From the NCBI GenBank assembly GCA_033675545.1, contig JAWDGP010000265.1, positions 567,001 through 631,000 of the forward strand: a stretch of 64,000 nt of DNA, given 5' to 3'. Both the position numbers and the translations under genes were made by a program. Below are positions 60,236 through 64,000 of the stretch, piece by piece. Under the pieces are notes generated by a model. The model had not been told where the DNA came from. It worked only from the letters and a program-made list of their open reading frames with translations, and searched no databases. The stretch comes from Elysia crispata. Lineage: Eukaryota; Mollusca; Gastropoda; Plakobranchidae. Position 1 is the stretch's first letter; every line of letters starts with the position of its first letter.

Positions 60236-63200
60236 TTGACTCTATCTGTCAAATATTTAAGCAGATTAGGAATATTGTTTCAGAAAGTGTTGACTTATGG
60301 ACCTAATACCACCAGTTCAGTTGAATTTTAACCTGAAAATATTGAATTGTTGGTATCAATGAAGGAGAGGTCAACTGCTACAGTATTTCTTTCCCAGTGT
60401 GCTTTTTAGCTAGTGCCAGTGTGATACTATAAAAACTGTATTTATGGGTGCAATGCTGGGGATATGCTTCTATGTGTCTGCCTTACAAAGAAGTTCTTCA
60501 CTTTTGTGCCAATCTTCTTAGACATATGACTATATTGTATATCCCCCTTCCCTCTTTTATTTTTTTCTTTTAAGTTTGGATCTAAAAATGTTACCAACTG
60601 TACTAGGCTTGTTTTTAAATTTGCCACCAAACCTTTGATATGTGTATTCATGTTGGTCAGTTGATGTTTATAGAGAAAGAAGAGTAACCATTGCCCTTAA
60701 ATAAGAAAGTTAAAGTTGAATGGAGTCAGGGAAAGAGAGAGGGGTTAATGATCATCTGGCCTGACCAACCCATGTTATCTATCCAAAGAGTTTTTTTTTT
60801 CACTCACTGAAATTGGTAAACCTTCAATGATCTCTCAAGTCTGTGACTTAATTCGCAAAACTGTTCAGGTATAACAGAAGGCAGCAAGGCCCAAACCACA
60901 TCTTAAAATGCTTTTTTTGGTTTCATATACTCATGAACACTATGGCATGGCCATTTCTGAATTTTTCTTGTTTTTAAATCTGAAAAAGTTTCTTAAATAA
61001 TGAATGATGACATTCCAGATTTGTCAACCTGCATCTTCTAAAAAACTATTGATTCTAAAGAGGTCTTAACTCTATTCGTACCGAGTAAATTCACCACTAT
61101 ACTTATCACCACCTAAGTAAATTTTTAGATTTTTAGATTTAGAGGGAATGCATCTCAAAGAAATGCATATTTCCATCAATTTTTTAAAAATTTTTTTATT
61201 CAGTTTGAAATGTATTCACATAGAATGGTTGCTACACCTTATAAAGAGTAAGGAGTCAGAAATCAAATAAAAAAAAAGTTTTGAGGGGATTGGGATGGAG
61301 GAAAGAAAACAAATAGAAAATAAAGAAATTGCATATTGTGACACGTGGATTCCTCATGTGCGAGGAAAAAGGTTGATTGGAGTGATGTCCCTTTTTCCTG
61401 TTGTCAAGGGAGTTCAGTGCAACATATTTTGCTTGGTAGTTTTAGCACTTAAGTAGGCATAGGATATCCCAGTTCTAAGAATAGGATATACTCTTGTGCA
61501 GGTAGGGAGTGACAATGTCGGTGCATGGGGATTCCCTGTTTGCAGTAGGGAATGTGTTAAGCTGGTGTCATTTTATGACTTATTTGGACTTTATCAATGG
61601 AATGCACAAAATTGTCCTTCAGGTTTCAGATTTGAAACAGACCAATCTAATTAATTCAGATTTTATATAAAGTCTATGCGGTATGCAGCAATAATAATAA
61701 TGTCCAAAATCTAATTTTACAAATATCTTTTTGTTTGATTGGAGTTAACAAAATCTTTGATGGTTAAAACTCTTCCACAAAGAAAAATCAAGATAAAGTA
61801 TACTAAGACATGCTCATATTTTATTATGAATGTAAGAAATTAATCTAAAAGAAGGAAAAACAAAAACAGAACTTTAATTTTAAGGAGACAAAAAGCAACT
61901 GAATTTAAGTGAGCTACATATATTTCCAGAAAGTACTTTTGTTCTCAAACTGATGCTAATAAAAACACTCTTTACATGCCCCTTTAAAAAAAAACTAACC
62001 CAAAATAATTAAACTCAGAAAAGAAATGTTTGTGGTCTCTCATCTTAATATTAGCAAATATGGCATTGAATTGTTTGCAGCTAGTACTAGAAATAAGCAG
62101 CTTTTACATCTTGAAATTTGACCCGATTTTTTTACTCTGTGTAAAAGTGTGTCATTTTTTTTTCATTCTAGCACATTTTACTATTGTAGATTGGGGATAT
62201 AAATTTAATTAGGAGAAGAAAAAAAAAGGATATTGTTACAAGCTTCTGTGTGTTTGAACTTGTTAAAGTGCCTGCTCAAAGAACTAAGTTTCAGAAGGTA
62301 CTAAACGCATATTAGGAGCATTTTGGTTAATTCCGTTTGTGTGAAAATGTTCTACATACATCTTTATTTCTTTATGAGGAGCTATTGGGTGCAGTTCCTC
62401 CCAGATTTTTTTTTGTTTCGGAATATTGTTGACTTTGACTAATTTTTTTTAACTAACTTTCAATTTGAAGTATTATGTGAAAGTTTTACACCAAGTTCAT
62501 GAAATGAACTCAGTTGAAATATTTCTAGACCAAATTTTTGGACAAAAAGTGAGTAGATGATTTGGACTATTTCAACAATTTTTTTTTTAATTTTTGTTTG
62601 TCTACTCACCACTAAAGTAATTAAACTATAAGATTTGCCCATATAAAATAAACTTCCTGAATCTGTAATATAACACGTTCAACTACTGAAAAATAATTGT
62701 CTCTCCAGGATATGTCAAATAAAATCTACCTGTGAGAGGTATAAAATTTGGTTTAAAGGAAGGTTAATAATTTTGGCACTGCATATTGATCATGGATTTG
62801 TAAGATAAGGAGACTGGCCCCTATGAAAATGGGCTATGGCTCATGGTATGTGTATATATTTCTGGGGACTTTATTGTAGCATGCAAAGCTTGAATAGTAT
62901 ATGCGGGTATCAAATATTTTTTTTTTAAATTGAGACTCTCTTGCTTAAACAAGATTATCATTTTAGAAAAATGTAGAAGGTATCTTTTTTTTTCTTCCTA
63001 TTTTTATTTACAAAACAATGTTTTAGCCATTTTCACTGTTTTAAACCAGTTGTACGTCAAATGCAAAGCAGTGTTTGCAGCTCACCTTACTGGTAAAAGG
63101 TTTGTACATAAATATCTGCAGTACTGCAGCTTGGTTATAGGGCCATAATGTACCTTATTATTTGCTCACAAAAAAAAAACCACAGAATGTGGGCTTGGTT

Positions 63201-64000
63201 TATTGTAATTAAAAACAGCACAAAGCTACAGACATGTATGGAATATAAATGGAAAAAAATATTTGTTAATATTTAAAAATAACAGTTCTTCATGCCACCC
63301 GTTAGAGGCAGCAAGCTAGTTTTTTGGACTGGCAGCCATAGGCCGTCACTGCTTCTTGCTGCTTGTATCATGCATTTGTAAATATGTACATACTATATGT
63401 GGATCATAGCTCTTAGAGATACCATTAGAATAGGTAAAACATTTATTTTGTAAATGAAATGACCAACATATACTGATAAAAAAAATTCTCTCCGTTTAGG
63501 TTATACATTCTGTAAGTTTCAATTTTACCTCATGGCCTTTTCAAAGCTTATGCATAGTGCTCATATGAATTGACTCATTACTTAAACTAACTAGAGATGA
63601 TTGGTTGTGGACAATGAATACAGGCTGTAAGAAATGAAAACAATTGATTTGTCAAGCTTGACTTCAATTATTCAGAGATAGAAAGATCACTCATTTAGAG
63701 CACTGACATTAGCTTTAATGATGTGGACTAATTATTAAAATGAAAGTACATGGAATTAATTTAGATAATTATCAAAGAAATATGTGTTGTTTTTCCACTG
63801 AATTCTCTTCTACTATTGATAGTCTTTCATACATAGCTGAGGATTTCTTCAAAATATATTAGAAAGACGTTTAAACCCTAAAAAAATAAAATAGTTTGTC
63901 AACATTTGACATAGTGTATCATCTGTAGACAACCATTATGAAATATTGTTGATCTTTCATACATAGCTAAGGATTTCTTCACAATGTATTAAAAAGACAT
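60236..64000 (+). other. 3' UTR and downstream flank of the TRERF1-like gene
   Basis: Non-coding, AT-rich. AATAAA hexamers occur at 61266-61271, 61319-61324, 62647-62652, 62718-62723 and 63885-63890; which one is used cannot be told from sequence. No other gene was seen. Confidence 0.55.
63821..64000 (+). repeat. Direct repeat, unit about 130 bp, cut by the window edge
   Basis: CTTTCATACATAGCTGAGGA at about 63824 recurs as CTTTCATACATAGCTAAGGA at about 63954, each followed by TTTCTTCA(A/C)AATXTATTA. The second unit runs to the edge. Confidence 0.7.

Overview
The window is animal nuclear DNA: AT-rich, with short exons joined by GT-AG introns, many microsatellites and several cut-and-paste transposon relics. 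The frequent TAGATCTAGATC-type simple motifs in the introns and the gene content suggest a mollusc, probably a gastropod. That is an inference, because no species-diagnostic sequence was found. There are no bacterial operons, CRISPR arrays, rRNA genes or convincing tRNA genes.

Two protein genes stand head to head. On the minus strand, positions 17557 down to 668 hold the first 12 coding exons of an atlastin, the dynamin-like GTPase that fuses ER tubules. All exon junctions keep frame and give 435 complete residues: the whole GTPase domain and the start of the middle helical bundle. The exons for the membrane hairpins and tail lie beyond the left edge. On the plus strand, 25416 to 60235 hold 24 coding exons of one large protein. 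Joined in phase they make 6600 nt, or 2199 residues plus stop. It belongs to the TRERF1/ZNF541/MIDEAS family of ELM2-SANT scaffold proteins of the mitotic deacetylase complex (MiDAC, with HDAC1/2 and DNTTIP1). Its order is: Ser/Gly-rich N-terminus, three tandem C2H2 fingers, long Gln-rich stretches with a fourth C2H2 finger, a poly-Ala and Ser/Pro-rich part, ELM2, SANT, then two C-terminal C2H2 fingers. Its 3' UTR and flank fill 60.2-64.0 kb.

The 17.6-25.3 kb interval between the genes has a CpG- and ETS-site-bearing stretch at about 17.9-18.5 kb, a plausible shared promoter region, and one copy of a 1.3-1.4 kb terminal-inverted-repeat element. A second copy sits in a plus-strand intron at 31.7-33.2 kb. 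Other mobile-element relics are a LINE fragment (1.6-2.55 kb), a 364-bp MITE with a 6-bp target duplication (7.0-7.4 kb), a 620-bp Tigger/pogo-like MITE flanked by TA (40.1-40.7 kb), a foldback element (52.9-53.2 kb) and a possible piggyBac-like relic (48.1-48.3 kb).

No clearly new biological system was seen. The most interesting points are local gene innovations. The ELM2 core exon is tandemly duplicated (49.48-49.87 kb), and the second copy could be spliced in without breaking frame. A decayed copy of part of exon 1 lies in a later intron (30.18-30.26 kb). A candidate 15-nt in-frame microexon lies in the large first coding intron of atlastin.
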